This document shows positions 11,347 through 24,300 of a stretch of DNA of 64,000 nt, in pieces. Under the pieces are notes generated by a model that had not been told where the DNA came from, made no database searches, and saw nothing but the letters and a program-made list of their open reading frames with translations. The translations under genes and the position numbers were made by a program. Positions within the stretch are counted from its first letter, which is position 1. The number at the start of each line of letters is the position of its first letter. The DNA comes from Schizophyllum amplum (taxonomy: Eukaryota > Basidiomycota > Agaricomycetes > Agaricales > Schizophyllaceae): positions 3,038,001-3,102,000 of the forward strand of contig VDMD01000001.1 in the NCBI GenBank assembly GCA_007026445.1. Direction: 5' to 3'.

Positions 11347-12892
11347 TCACATGAACGCCATCTCCGTCAGCGCCCGCGACTCCTCGTCCTTGATAGCGTG
11401 CACGCCCTGCATCACCGAGCCCTGCCTGTGGATGGTGGGCGCGACGGGCGTCCGCTCGGGCTGCGGCGACTGGGAGCGGCCGGCGCCCTCGCGGTCGTCG
11501 ACGCTGCGGTTCCGCGCACGCGACCGCCCCTCCCCCCGCGGGCGCATCAATGACTTGCTGCGCGAGAACTTGCCCGCCGCCGGCGCTTCGCCGTCCTCTG
11601 CCCCGCGGCGGAAGGGGTTTAACGTCTTCCGGCGGCGCACGCCACCGCCAGCACCTTCCTGCTGTTGCGCCGCGTCGGAGGGGGATGGAGAAGGAGGAGG
11701 CTTGGGGCGTCGTGCGCGAGACCAGCTGCGCTTGACACCCTCTGCCGCTGCAGGGTCGTCTGTGGGTATGATGGCCTCCTCCGGGTCTAGATAATCGTAC
11801 GCGTCGATGATGATCTGGAGCGCGGCGTCGTCGAGCGTGTCTGCGGGAGCGGCGGGAGCCTGCAGCGGCTGGGCGGTGGGCGGGGAGGGGAACTCTGACA
11901 GCGGCGTCACCGGGGATTCACTAGCGTCTGGCGAGGACGAGGGCGTGTCTCGCTCAGGAAGGGGTGGAAGAGATGAGGGTGGGGGAGTTGGGCTGCCTTG
12001 CACGACAGAGAGGTTCGGCGACAGCGATGGCTTCCGGCGCGAGAGCGACTCGGAGAGGCCCTTCGCGATGAGTTCCTCTGTGGATGTCGGCGGGGGCAAG
12101 GGCAAAGCAGACTGAGGGGGTGGAAGCGCGGGACCGCGTCTGCGTTCCGTCTTCATTTCAAGAGTAGGAGAAGAGGTGGGCGGTGGCACGGGCGAAGTAG
12201 AAGTAGGCGACGACTCCTTTCGTGCGCTGTCATGGTTCGCGCTAGCTGGTGCTGCGCGCTTCGGAAAGACGACCTCAGCGGCGGCGACTTCCGACTTCTG
12301 GGCGGGCCAGCGGCTGTCGCTCTCTTCCGAGCTGTGCTCAGAAACTGGAGAAGGAGGGGATACGGGGGACGTTTCGGCGCTACCGCCGAACTTGAAGGCC
12401 TGCATGCGCGTCTGGTTTTCCGCCTCCGTCTTTGCCTTCCACTCTTGCTTGATGCGCTCCGCTGTTGAGAGCGAATCGGTCCGTGCGTGGCTGGGATCTG
12501 GGCTCGGTGGCGTGGACTTGTCGCGCTGACTTTCCTGTGCGCTCATGTCCGGCGGGGGGAGGAGGCCGTAGGCGCGCAAAGCAGCCTCGCGGCTCTCCTT
12601 GTTGGTAAAATCATCCTTCTGCGCGCGACGGGGACGTGAAGAGGACTTTTCATCCTTCTTGAAGACGCCCGAGATCGAGCGCAGCAAGCCGCCACCTCCT
12701 GACTTGGATACGGGGGGATGCGAACCACTGCCAACGCAGTGAGCAGCATTCAACATCAGACAGTCATCACACACCCTTGGGACCGACCGCGACTAACGAG
12801 TTCCAGTTAGCTCCTGCGGCCAAGGCGAGCATACATGCGCACCTTGGATGCATATTAGTTCCCGACGCGTTAGCCTGCATGGCCACTGTCAT
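11347..12892 (-). CDS. Pro/Ser-rich protein of unknown function
   Basis: A long open frame of about 470 codons. The first coding part is LLRSISGVFKKDEKSSSRP, a possible basic membrane- or kinase-related patch, followed by ESREAALRAYGLLPPPDMSA, a long low-complexity Pro/Ser/Glu-rich region, a segment DDAALQIIIDAYDYLDPEEA, and a basic tail (FSRSKSLMRPRGEGRSRAR). A likely short first exon, MTVAMQANASGTNMHPS, joins through an intron to GSHPPVSKSGGGG and would put the start at 12892; starting at a downstream Met is also possible. No catalytic domain is recognised. The Arg/Ser motifs resemble phosphorylation sites in fungal cortical or signalling proteins, but the role is unknown. Confidence 0.7.
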
Positions 12893-13601
12893 TCCCCGAT
12901 GGTCTCTGTGTTCTGTTTGATTTACACTGGCCGCCGGGCTCAGCGATGCAAGACTTGGACGGTGGACGGGTCGATGCAAAGTCGACGTGACGGGAGAAAA
13001 CAAGGAGAAAAGGCGAGCGGGCGCGCCATCAGGAGGTTGCCTGCCGCCAACCGCCGCTGCTTCTTTCCGGTCGCGATCGCCGAAATCAGACGCCCACACG
13101 GAGTTACTCCTCCACACAAACTACAACTCCACGCCACCGTGAATGCTGCCCAGGCGTCCGCTGTTGCTCTGCGGTCGACAAGTACGCAACGTTACGCGCG
13201 CGCTACTGGCTCTGACAGTGCAGGCGAGCAGACAACTCGGGCTGAACAGTCCCTGATCCAGGCTGCAACCAGGGCTGACCGGGACCAGGGCAGCTCTCCT
13301 CATGTCGCATTTCAACATCCCGACCACCGGCGCAGCACTCGACTCCGCGCGCGTCGGTGGACCACAACAGGCAGGCGAGCGGAGAACGCACTTCATTGTG
13401 CGGCATCCGCGCTTCATTGAGAGTCGATGGCCAAAGTGGAGCTTTCGACGGCGCGTGGCAAACTTCATCAGGATATCTCTGAAATGTTGATCTTCACCAA
13501 TCAACGGGTGAGTGTAAGTATCCGGTCCGTGAATTTATACACAGAAAATACATTCTTGCAACATGAGAAATAAATCTCAACTCCAGCCCATAGATCGCAC
13601 C
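12893..13601. other. intergenic region
   Basis: About 700 bp between the Pro/Ser-rich gene's start and the stop of the DUF4045-gelsolin gene, both on the minus strand. Open frames on either strand are short and motif-free. Nothing further recognised. Confidence 0.45.
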
Positions 13602-16600
13602 TCAGACGCGAACTTGCGCATCTGAATCCACTCCCAACGGCAGCATCGACGCGTCCTTCAGCGCCTTACGATCCCACGAGGGCGTATCCAGCTGCCGACC
13701 CGTCAGCACGTTCTCAAGACAGAAGCTCAGGACTTACGTGTCTCAACGCCTCCTGGGAGGACAGAAGGTTCATGTGGTCCGGTACGCTGTCGCCACCCTG
13801 ACAGACCGATGAGATCCCGTAACTGCGGAGAAAGATCACGGGACACGCACCAACGTCGTGTCGTCTAGACCGCGGAAGGTCAGCTTCAGATCCAACGGGA
13901 GCTGCGACGGCAGGACGAGAACATGGACGGTGGGGTCGAAAGGGCGCTTCGAGGCAACGAGCTTGGCCAGATCCTGCAACAAAGACTTGTCAGCATAGGA
14001 GGAATGGATCAGATGACAGACGAACCGTGGCTACAGCGATGCCCTGACGAATCTCCTTGCGCTTTCCGCGCGCCTCGTCCCCGATGACCACAAAATACTC
14101 CCAGATACAGTCTACGACGTAGACAGATGACTTGAAATCCGGGTTCGTTGCGAACGCCTTCACGAGCGTCACCTGTAAATTGTGAGTCTCCAGCTCAGCA
14201 TGACAAGCACGTCGTATATCACCTTGGTTGCCCCGTCTTCCACCGCCCAAGCCCGCGGTTCCATGGCACCCGCACCCCGTCGCCACTGCCAATAATCCGC
14301 GTTCGCGAATGCATCATCCCCAAGCATCGCCCAAAACATCTCGTCCTGGTCGTCCTCGCCCTCCTTCATACGGACGATGTCGTCCTCGACGTCGCCCCCG
14401 GACAGTGTCTTCGCATATTGCATGGCGGCAACCCTTTCTTGATTTGTGGATCCACGACCATGCCATACATACTGACTATTCAGGATAGAAAAGCAATAGC
14501 TGAATCCTGAGCAGAGGTTCTTGACGTTCTGATACGAAGGTGAGCGAGGCACACTGAAGCTTCAGACGGTACTCACAAAATCAAGTTCATCAATGTACAC
14601 CACGCCATTACACGAGCGTACGACGTGCATAGCAGTATTCTCCGAAGACCAGAGCGAGCGTGGGCCCTGTGGAGTGCACACATAAGTCAGACGATGGCGA
14701 GAGTAATGCATGGATGCCAACCTGACGCGTGCAGAACCGTCCACCAAGGAGATCCACCATGTCGCTGGGCTCCGCGTATTGATTTACCCAGACCTGCTCT
14801 CCGTCAACCCTTTGTACACGTCGGAGAAGATCGTGAGCAGCTCACAATATCCGTGTGATAGCGCTTAGCCAACTCCGCTAGCTTGCGCTCCTCCCGCTCG
14901 CCCAGCTCGCTCTTCGCCCCCCGCCAGCCCCAGACGGCGGTGTCGACTAGGCCGCTCTTCGTGGATTTGCAGCGGTGCACGATGGCGAGGATCTCGTTAT
15001 CATGGAAGATGCTCATCGCAGCATCGGGGATGGCGGTGGCGCTGTTACCTGAGACGTTCAGTACCTCGACAGAGATTGTCTGCTTGTCCTGCTTGTCGGT
15101 CTGCCGAGGCAGTTGGAGTAGGTTCTGCGCGTTGATCCTGGGAAGAGGGCCGTCGTCGATGTCTATGGATCAGAGTAAGTCATTGCACTGTTGGAGCCCC
15201 GTATGCAATGCTCAAGCCTTACCGACGTGCACCAGGTCTCGCTCTGGCTGCTTGGGAGGGGCTGTCTCTGTTTTCGGTGCATGGCTTTCAGTAGTGCTGA
15301 GCTCCTTGCTGAATTCCTTGACATCGAAGGTATTCTCCTGCCGTACGCTACCGGACGGACTCTTCATCGTCCCCACTGGTGTCGGCGTCGGCGTTGCCTC
15401 CTCCTTCAGCGGGGGCAATGTCATCACCGAGTGTCTACTCTCGAACTGCGGACGCCTCTTTTCCGCTGCCCCACCCGCCTGTGCATGCCGCAGACGTGGG
15501 GAGGTGCTATTGGGAGAGCTATCGTATTTCGGAGACAGCGGCGGGGTGACCTCAACCGGTGACTCCACCTTGGGACTAGCCGGTCGTTCCACAACAAGAG
15601 GCGGTGGTGAAGGTTGCTTGGGGGCTTCCTTGACGGGTTCGGGCACGACCGCTTCCTCCGCTTTACGCTCCTTCTGCTGATTGAAGACCTGGGCGAGGTC
15701 CATAACGGTGGCACGGTTACCGGTGCTAGGGATCCGTGTGTGGCGATGCCCAGGCGCGGGGCTACGAGGCGGCTCAGGCGAGGTGGAGGAGGTCGGGAAA
15801 GTGACGGGCGGGCGCGACTCCGAGGTGGTTGGCTTGGGACTGGTCGGTTTCGGGCTCGTTGGCTTCGGCAGCAGGGTATCGGTTGTTAGTCCAGGTAGGG
15901 CACGTTTACCCACCATCCCACTTGGCCGACTATCTGGTGAAGACAGTCCGCTGTACTTCGACGTTGCTGCCGCAGATACCTTCACACCGATGACATTCTG
16001 CCCCGTCCAACGGTCAGTGACCTTCGGCTTTCCGTTGGGTGTCGGCGACAGCCGAGGGCTCGTGGCGGCGGCTTGCTCCGGTTGGGATGGCGGTGCAGGT
16101 GAGGCAGGCGGGATTACAGCGGGGCTGACAGGTCGTGCCTCAGATGGAAGGTCGGCGGGCTGGTGCGAAGACTGTGGCGGGGCTTGCCCTCCCTTTGCCG
16201 CTGAAGCTGAGGTGGCAGGGCGTTTCTTCGGCCTCTTCGCTCGCTCTTTCGTTGGCTGTCTCAAAAAGAAGAAGGCACCAGATGATGCGAAAGAGCGCAG
16301 GCGACGATCCATTAACCGTGCCGTAACATAACGAAAAGGGTGTACAAAAACCAAGAAACCGTAAGCACGCTCCCTACTAGTCATACCAGAATTAACGCAC
16401 ATGGATGAGCGGTTTGCCGCCCGCTGCTGCATGCTGTCCGCCTATGAACCCCATCTCGTCGACGTCCGGAACACTCTCCGCGGCCCTGCTCGGCGGGCGA
16501 ATCACTGTGACGGTGGTCTTCGATCCGAGGCCTGGCGCGCCCTCCGGAGGCATCTTCTTGACCAAGGTGTCTTGCCGCTGTGGTGGCTTTGCGGCTGCGG

Positions 16601-18131
16601 CCAGGCCTGGAAGGGACACACGTCCCTTCAGCACGTTGGGTCCTGGAGAGGGAACGGTCTTCGGTGCGGGTGCGGGTTCCGCGGTCCATGACTTGCGAAC
16701 CGCCACCGGCTTCGGAGAGATAAGAGGGGGCGAGGGGCTCGCGGTGCTACCAGCGGCTGGCTGCCACCGATCAAGCACTGACGCTTTCTTCGCAGGGACT
16801 GCGCGGGACTTGTCCTCGGAGGGCTGCTCATACGCCATCTGCGACGTCCTCTTGACCATGTTCTGGACGAAGCCTCTTCCTTGAAGGCGGCTGATGCTAG
16901 GAGTTGGGTCCTTGGCCGCCGGAGCCTTCAGAAAAGCTGGAGATGGTGTGGACGAAGGCGGTACGACGGGCGACGATGTGCGTGGCTGAGGCCGGATAGG
17001 TCCCGCAAGCGATGATGTCGCAACGTTGGATCGGCGCGGCGATGTGGAAGACGTGCTGCTAGAGAATGATTGGCGTGACGCGAAGGACGCCGTGCTCAAA
17101 GGAGGAGAGACCGGGGGCGGGGGACTCCTGCTGGCAACGATAGGTTCCCGCGAGGGGGTGATGGGCCGAGGTGCGACCGAAGAGCGCGACGGAGGACGAG
17201 GTCCAGGGTCCGGAGTCGCTCGCCCGTTGTTGACGAGGATGCCAGGAGGTGAGACTGCTCTGTCGCGGGAGGGTGTCGTGGGCCGCGATGTTGGAGGGCG
17301 AGTCTTTGCCTTGGTGTCAAATGAGACCGACTTGCGCATAGAGCCCGTTGGAGTGCTCATTGTTCTCTCTCTCGTCCCAGTCTTGTGGGGAGATATTGAG
17401 CGGCCCTCGGAAGTCTCGCCGACCATCTGCGACATCGTCCGCGAGCGCGATGAATCGGCAGGCGGACTGGTCGATGCTGTTGAAATGGTGGGGCTGTCTG
17501 GCTGCGCTGACTTGGATCTGGAGACCATGCCAGGCATCGCCACTCCGCCCTTCCCGAACACAGGGTGTGGTGCGTCTACGCGAGTACGTTGCTCGAACTT
17601 GGTGGGATCGTGGGCGTCTTGCTGAGGAGCATGCTTCTTCAGAGGAGGTCCCGAGGCCTTGCTGCCACCCATGAACGCGGCTAGCGACATTGGCTCCGAC
17701 CTCTGTGTGCTGGTACGAGGCTGAGACGAGCCTGCGCCAGTGAGCCTGCGCAGAGCATCCTCCTGTGTCCTGGCGCGATCTGCGCCAGCAATGGGATGGG
17801 TGGAAGATGTTGGGCTGTCTTCCTTCAGCGCGTTCGCAAACTCTTTGTGCTGGGCTGTATGCCTCGCGTATGAGCACAGTTCGAGCAACTGAACGCATAA
17901 CGCACATAGATCCAAACTGTTGTTGCGGCTTCCGACACCATGGCTTCGGCGCATGCGAGCGATCCTAGATGCTTGAATCTCCTGCTCAAGGCGCTTCTGC
18001 TCGGCCTCTTCGTCTGCATCGACCTGCCGCTGGAGGGCCTTGATCCGACTTGTCCACTCCGCGAGGCCGGTCTCCTCAGGCTTGGGGATGTCGAAACTGC
18101 GAAACTTGGAGGAGGGCGTCGAAGGCTCCAT
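13602..18131 (-). CDS. DUF4045 and gelsolin-repeat protein (actin-binding, predicted)
   Basis: A large protein of about 1,250 residues. It starts MEPSTPSSKFRSFDIPKPEE (ATG at 18131), continues with ETGLAEWTSRIKALQRQVD and a charged helix RLEQEIQASRIARMRRS, and then a long disordered Ser/Pro-rich region with repeated RWQPA and DRWTGQNVIGVKVSAAAT type blocks. This is the DUF4045 layout. The C-terminal part contains gelsolin-like segments: SIFHDNEILAIVHRCKS, VVRSCNGVVYIDELDF, FCFSILNSQYVWHGRGS-type (here SYCFSILNSQYVWHGRGS), and DDQDEMFWAMLGD; it ends DSDAQVRV. Gelsolin repeats bind actin and calcium, so a role in capping or severing actin is inferred. Exon joins, for example PLIH to PTKERAKRPKK across 16.25-16.40 kb, unite three long open frames into one gene. 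Confidence 0.88.
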
Positions 18132-18470
18132 CGGTCAGGCTGATCAGATCTGCAGAGTTCACTAAGAGCAAAGGTCATGCATGAGGGAGCAGAAAGCAAG
18201 ACCCAACGAGCGCGATGTACGTACGAACCTCGCCACGTGCTTGGTTCGCTCCTGGACCCACAACCCGGGCATAAACGTTGTTTTCTTACTTCGTTCGCAT
18301 AATCCACCATTGCTGTACCTTCAAGTAGATAATATGGAAAGAGCGTCGATGCGCGCACACCGTCATGGTAGCATCCAAAGTACTGCATTACATAAATTAT
18401 ATAGGATGTCGTGCGCAGGGCAAGTGCCCGATGTGTAGACTCCTCATGTTCTACCACAAGTTTTTCTGCT
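18132..18470. other. intergenic region
   Basis: About 340 bp holding the promoter side of the DUF4045-gelsolin gene and the 3' flank of the next minus-strand gene. No gene or repeat recognised. Confidence 0.45.
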
Positions 18471-19394
18471 TTAACCAAGCAAGGCAAACGCAGCACCAAA
18501 GGTGATGGAAGCGGCCATGAAAGCACCAACTAAGCCACTCGACAACATCTGAGCGGCATTCTGGTCGCTGTCGGCAGAGGCAGTCTCGGAGGACGCGGCC
18601 TGCTTGATGTTCGTGGGGTTAACGCCATCTATAACACGACGTCAGCCACAGGGATTGCGACACGTCCGACGACGTACCAACAAAGTCGGCGCCACACTGC
18701 TCTTGCACCGCGGCATCCTCGATGAGCTCGAGCTTGTCCTTCAGCGTGTTGTACAGCGCCTTCTGACAGTCGCTACAGGTGATGTTGGACGGTATTGTCA
18801 CGTCGTCGCTCGCGAAGGTCACGTAGAGGTTGGTAATCGTGAGCTCGCCCAATATATCCTGGAGATTGTTCAGGCTCTGCACCGCACAGTTGGTATCCCC
18901 GCTGCAAGTCGTATGGGCATGAGGGTCTTATTGAGCACATCTCTTTGGTCACGCACTCTTGCAAGCACAACGCCTCCCGCACGGTCGGATACATCTGCTG
19001 GATAACCGGAATGGCATCGGTAACATCGCTCGCCGACATGCCAAGCGTTGTGAGCTCGGTCCCGCACCCAGTAGTCACATTCGTGACGATGGCCGAGATG
19101 GTGTCGTTGCTGCACGCCGCAGACGGGCAGATGTTGCCCAGCCATTCGGTGATCGGGTCCACCACGGACCCGTTGCCAGAAAACAAAGGAGTGAGCGAGT
19201 TCGGGCTCAGGCAGGCGCTAGCGTCCGAGTTCGACCCGATGTCGGTTAAGGCCTGTGTGCACTCGGAGGAGAGCCTGAGTGGTGCCACCGATCAGCCATC
19301 GTCAGGAAAACATGCAGAAAACAAGCACGCACTGCGCTGCGACCATCCCGAGGGATGAGGCGAGCAGGAGACCAGTTGCCAAGATACGAGACAT
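18471..19394 (-). CDS. probable GPI-anchored secreted protein
   Basis: Four exons give about 235 residues. The N-terminus MSRILATGLLLASSLGMVAA is a signal peptide. The mature part has paired cysteines (SSECTQAL, NICPSAACSNDT, TTGCGTEL, NITCSDCQKAL, QEQCGADF) and N-glycosylation sites. The C-terminus has small residues followed by a hydrophobic tail (FMAASITFGAAFALLG), as in GPI-anchor signals. Frame is kept across joins such as LQD-GDTNC and FV-DGVNP. The Cys/Asn pattern resembles an uncharacterised secreted basidiomycete family. No enzymatic motif seen. A cell-wall or surface location is inferred from the two terminal signals. Confidence 0.82.
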
Positions 19395-19875
19395 GGTCGG
19401 GGAAACAGGAGGACAAGGCACGTACTGCCGTACGACGCGCCCAGGCTTTTATATACAAGCGTGCATGGCCCCCTGTGCGATTGTCACCATGAGACTCGGA
19501 CTCATGAGACGCTCGTGATCTGCAACGGCGTCGGTCCTGAGGAGAACCGAGTGCAGGCTGTGCTGTTATGCTTCTCGAGAGTGCGAAGGTGAACGACAAG
19601 GTCAAGAGCGAGGCGGCTGCGGACGGGGATACACATCAACCCAGCATCAACGATCGCGCGTCCCCACGCGCTCCAATGCGCTCGCGAGTCACGATGAAGG
19701 CTGCGCCTGTTCCCATACTCGCAGATGCACAAGGGAGATGACAGTGTAGGAGACCTGAGCTGATAGATGTTCAAGCATGGAGTACAATAGTCACTAGACG
19801 GCGCGGCCGTTGTAAAAATATTAGATACGAAGCACCCAAAATATAAAGAAGAAATGTCCTGGCCGTAAGGGAGCA
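19395..19875. other. intergenic region
   Basis: About 480 bp between the GPI-protein start and the NSE4 stop, on the minus strand. No supported gene. Confidence 0.45.
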
Positions 19876-21196
19876 TCAGCCATACCACTTGTCCCCCAGC
19901 TTCGTTTTCGCCGCTGGCCGCTGGGGCACCATGGACTTAGTGATGTTGAAGACCTCAATAGATCGCTAGAACGCCGGATCAACACAACTTGCGCGATGCA
20001 CGAAGGCGTAGAAAGACATACGCGCCATGTCTCCACGTCAAATTCGAGGACTAGTTGCTGCTTCCGCAGACCCTGGGCGTAGTCCTCCTCTTCCGGTACG
20101 GAACATGCGTCTGAAGGAATAGGTCAACATATACGCACGCGCGTAGCCGCTTGCATACTCACATATAAATGGTTCCTGCGTGTCTTCATCATATTCAAAG
20201 GCGACCTTCCCGTCTCGGATGAGGAACGAGAGGTAAAAGATATTCTCGACCGACTGGGCGAAGTCTTGCGGATTGACGACGAACCGGAAGAGATTGACGC
20301 GCCCTTCCTCGCCGAGGATTTTTTCCAGCTGGCAAGTGTTACTGTCACTGAAGACAACTGAGCGGAATGATATGTGCATACTTGGATAACGTTCTTCGTG
20401 GTCTCGTTCTCTGCTCGTTGAATGTCCTCCTCCCGGATTTCCTGCGGCTTCTTCCTGTCCGCCTCGTTTCGTTCGAGCTTGGCACGCTTTATGGGTGCGC
20501 GTTTCTTTTGCTCTATAGACAAGGGCCCGAGCCTGTTGGCATCCACAGTCAGCAGTGGACAGCCTGGATGGGTGTCGCTCACTCACATGAAGCTCATCAC
20601 GGGTACTCTCCGGCTCTTCGCCATCGCTTTGCGCCCAATCTTATCCCAGTCGAGGTACTCGTCCTCATCAATGCCGTCGCCCACATCGCCGTCGTCACCT
20701 ATGGTGCGTTTTCCACCCATGTAGGTAATGAGTTTAGCGACGAATTCGTCGACGTCAAAGGCGCCGGCGCCGGACTTCATTGCGCGCGCCTTTTGTGCAC
20801 CCATCTTGGAAGCGGCAAGAAGAACCTGAGAGTCAAGTGTAGCCTCCTGGGGGGCTCTGACTGGTAGCTGTATGAGGACCTGCTTTGGCTAATAAGGATG
20901 AGACCACGCACCTTTGGCGTAGTTATCATCCGCTTCGCGGATGATATCAGCTAGACCGTCCGCCGTCACATCGTGCATATTGGTTTGCCCTTGAGGGCGC
21001 TGTCAGATGTGGCCGCCCAGGGAAGGTAGACAGCATATACCTTCATCGAGGCGCTTCGTCAGGTCGCGGTACGTCTTTCTGACCTGGCGCTTCTCCTCCT
21101 CGTTCTGGTCGGGGTCATACGCATCTCGAATGGAGTCAGATGCAGTTCTGTACGCCGGTAAGCCGCTAGCGCACCTTCCATATGGGCGTCAGGCAT
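19876..21196 (-). CDS. NSE4: NSE4, kleisin subunit of the Smc5/6 complex
   Basis: Nse4 bridges the Smc5 and Smc6 heads and binds Nse1/Nse3; the complex acts in recombinational repair and chromosome topology. The spliced product is about 310 residues. It starts MPDAHME joined to DAYDPDQNEEEKRQVRKTYR through a 50-nt intron, the N-terminal Nse4 block that binds the Smc6 neck. The middle has ATLDSQVLLAASKMGAQKAR. The C-terminal winged-helix part contains GRVNLFRFVVNPQDFAQSVE, NIFYLSFLIRDGKVAFEYD and the closing block SIEVFNITKSMVPQRP. All are typical Nse4 motifs and the length fits. It is transcribed away from a Rad5/HLTF-like gene with 157 bp between start codons, suggesting shared regulation of two repair genes. 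Confidence 0.92.
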
Positions 21197-21353
21197 CTCT
21201 TCAGTGCGTCTGTGGGAATGATTGCGCGCGTGATGGGTGGGGAAGAGATCAAGGAGAGTGACGTGACGGGACGCGTCGAGCCCCTGTCACACCGTGTCGC
21301 TCTTGCGAAATCCTCATTCCGTCACTTGGACTTGTCCATTGTTCGGATACATC
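21197..21353. promoter_or_regulatory. bidirectional promoter between NSE4 and the Rad5/HLTF-like gene
   Basis: Only 157 bp separate the two predicted start codons, which point away from each other. Both transcripts must start in or very near this segment, so their 5' UTRs are short or overlap. It contains several CACG/CGTG-type cores (for example around 21252-21280) and no obvious TATA box. Shared control is inferred from the geometry alone. Confidence 0.6.
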
Positions 21354-24300
21354 ATGGCTAGCTCTCATGTCTTTGGGGTGAGCACTTCAAAATAGCAAGA
21401 ACGCAGGGGACTTACTGGCTGCACAGTACTCGAAGAGTACCAGGGCTAAGTGTCACGGGCCTGCGCCCTGCAAGGTTCGTGCAGCTCAGCATGGAGTATT
21501 TTCTCACATGCTGAAGTGAAGCAGGGGTCAGCAATGGCGCCTGGCTCCCTACGGTATGGCCGTCTGCAGACTACCCAGGTAGGAGAGTCTGTAGAATGGA
21601 GGCACTGGTGCGTCGCTGCTTTGCAGTTGCCCTCCTGTATTCACCTGTATGCTATCAACTAGGGGATGCGTGACGCCAAATATCCTGGCACAACTCATAA
21701 ACGTGAACCTGGAGTCTATCGAAGGATACCAAGATCTTCTTCCGCATGACCGTCAGAAGATTCGAGAGGCCGTTCGGCTGCGCCGTATAGACCCAGCGGA
21801 CATTCCGCAAGCAGCGAAGGCTCTGACTGCACCCATCCCTTCCAACCAAGCGACGAAGAAACGCAAAGCCACTGCGGAGCCCCCTCAACCGTCCACGAGT
21901 CGTGCGCCTTCTGGCATGCCTGCTCCCTCCCAACGTTACGAAGATGAGGCGGTCGAAGACAATGCGCCCGAGGAAGCAGCCGACGAGCTCTACTGCACGC
22001 TATCAACTGGTGTCGTTGGCATACAGTACTACACAGGTCCGTCTACATGGTCTCACGGCTGCTGTATACTCAACTCCTCTAGGTCTCGTGGGCGCAGGCG
22101 AAGAGGTCCAGCTGATCAGAGAGCCGAATAATCGTTACGACCGAAATGCCATCCGGGTCTCGAACATAGCCGGTTCTCAAGTCGGGCACATACCCAAGAA
22201 TGTCGCTTCCAATCTTGCGCCTCTGCTTGATAGAGGCGAGATCACCGTGGAAGGAGTTATGAAGCAGGGCAACTGTACGTCAACGCATACATGTACGGTC
22301 TTCACCGTCCTTGACAGCTAATGGTACCCAACAGTGGGATCGAAGGGCAAGAAGTATAGTCTGGATATGTAAGTAACGTCGTTCGTATCAAGTATTCTTC
22401 CTCATTCGACATGCAGTGCTATCAAAATATATGCTCGGTCGGATAGACGCCGCGAGCTGGAGCCCAAGTTGGTCTGGGCGACGCCTGGACAGCGCGGCTT
22501 CGAACAACTTCGTAACTCGGCTTCCTCCTCCTACGGTGGGGGGTACGGCGGTGGCCAGGGCTACCCTTCGTACGCCGGTGGCATGCCTGTACCGGTCCCC
22601 ACGTACGCCTCTTCATCTAGCGCGCCTATCACCGCAGCACAACAAGAGGCACTCAAAAAGCAACAAGAGGCTCTCAATAACGCCGCGGAACTGAAGCAGA
22701 TGCTCACTGGGTTGGAAAAAGTGGACGACGAGTCGCGCCGCAGCTCGCTTCTCGACACCCTCTGCTCGGTAGACGACGTGCTGAAGTTGCCGGAGCACCC
22801 TGACCCGCCCGGTATTGCTAAAGGAAATCTCCTGGTGGACCTGCTGAAGCACCAGGTAGCTTCACTGTTGCCTTCATGCGATCGGCATTCGGCTAACAGC
22901 GGCGCAGAAACAAGCTCTACAATGGGCAGTCGAGCACGAGTGTCCCAAGCTGCCGACGTCGGAGAAGGACGCACCGGTGCAGTTCTGGCAGTATAAGCAG
23001 ATCACGGGCAAGGTAAGTCGCCTGCAGTGCGTCGTGACAATGCTCAAACGATCTGGCAGCCGTATTATTACAATCGTTCGTAAAGTCTCGCTGGTCTGCT
23101 GTTGCAGAATGCTGAAAGATGAACAGTGGCTACAAAGACGCCTCAAAGCAAAGCTCCGGAACTCGGCAAAGGCGGTAAGTACGCGTTGATCTCCATTTTG
23201 GTAGCTTTCTGAGTTCTTTCCAGCCCTATGCGCGGATGCGATGGTCTGTATACGAGATCTCCCGAGTTCTGTCGTACTGAACTAAAGCGCGACATTGTAT
23301 AGGGCCTGGTGAGTTCATCCCATGTCTGCTCCTGCCATATGCTGATATTAGGCGGCAGGGCAAAACGCTTACCATGATTGCGTTGATACTTGCCACGAAT
23401 GATGCTAAGCCTTCGGGATGCATCAAGAGCACACTGATCGGTGCGGTGGTCGTCCCTTCTTCTAACCAAGCTGTTGACGCATGGCGCAGTCGCACCGTTG
23501 TCTATTATATCGAACTGGGAGAAGCAACTTGAGGATCATTGCGCGCCCGGCGCCCTGAAGTATTGCACGTACTATGGCGCGACTCGCGGCATGTCCGCAG
23601 ATGAACTCAAAAAGTACGACGTTGTGATCACCACCTACCAAGTCATCTCTGGGGAGCATGCAGACAGAGCGGGAGGGCAGCCAGCGAAGAAGAAGAAAAA
23701 GGGCACGGCGTCGGAAGGGAGCTTGTTCGATGTCAAATGGAAGGTTCGACGACTCGATGTCGGCGCAAGTGTGCCACCATTTACTGATATGCATTATACG
23801 CAGAGAATCGTTCTCGACGAAGGACATAGCATCCGGAATCCACGCGCGAAGATGTCACAGGCCTGCTGCGCCCTGGAAGCCGACCGTCGCTGGATTCTTA
23901 CTGGTACACCGATTGTGAGCTCTATCAAGTTCCACGATTACTGCCGGTCTAATAGACGCTTGTAGATAAATTCCCCTCGCGTAAGTCTTGCCTTTGACAA
24001 GCCGTCCTGGTCTTATTACGCGAACAGGACTTGGGGTCGATGATGTCGTTCCTGCGCATCTGTAAACCTTTAGATGAGGAGGACTTCTTCAAGCGCCTTC
24101 TTCTGCGCCCGCTGAAGGCTGGCGATCCCTCGGGCGCAGAACTTCTAAGGGTATGATCTTGGACACACTTTACCGTTTCAGGCCACTGATAATGCCCTCG
24201 TAGGCTTTGATGAGCCAGATCTGCCTGCGGAGGACGAAGGAGGTCAGGCAGCTTACGGTGTGCATTATGATGATGGCGCTCACTGGAACCATAGATGCAA

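Noticed and set aside
11998..12529. Plus-strand open frames opposite the Pro/Ser-rich gene.
   Set aside because: They mirror low-complexity Pro/Ser codons as Arg/Gly-rich sequence and have no independent support.
16392..18131. A stand-alone gene ending GGKPLIHVR before the next long frame at 15.2-16.3 kb.
   Set aside because: The apparent end VR-stop is a GTGCGT donor; splicing into PTKERAKRPKK and onward to gelsolin segments gives the expected DUF4045-gelsolin protein.
21427..21660. Interpreting the PARP-type finger as evidence of a PARP enzyme.
   Set aside because: The finger runs into HIRAN, SNF2 and RING regions, and no ADP-ribosyltransferase catalytic sequence is present.
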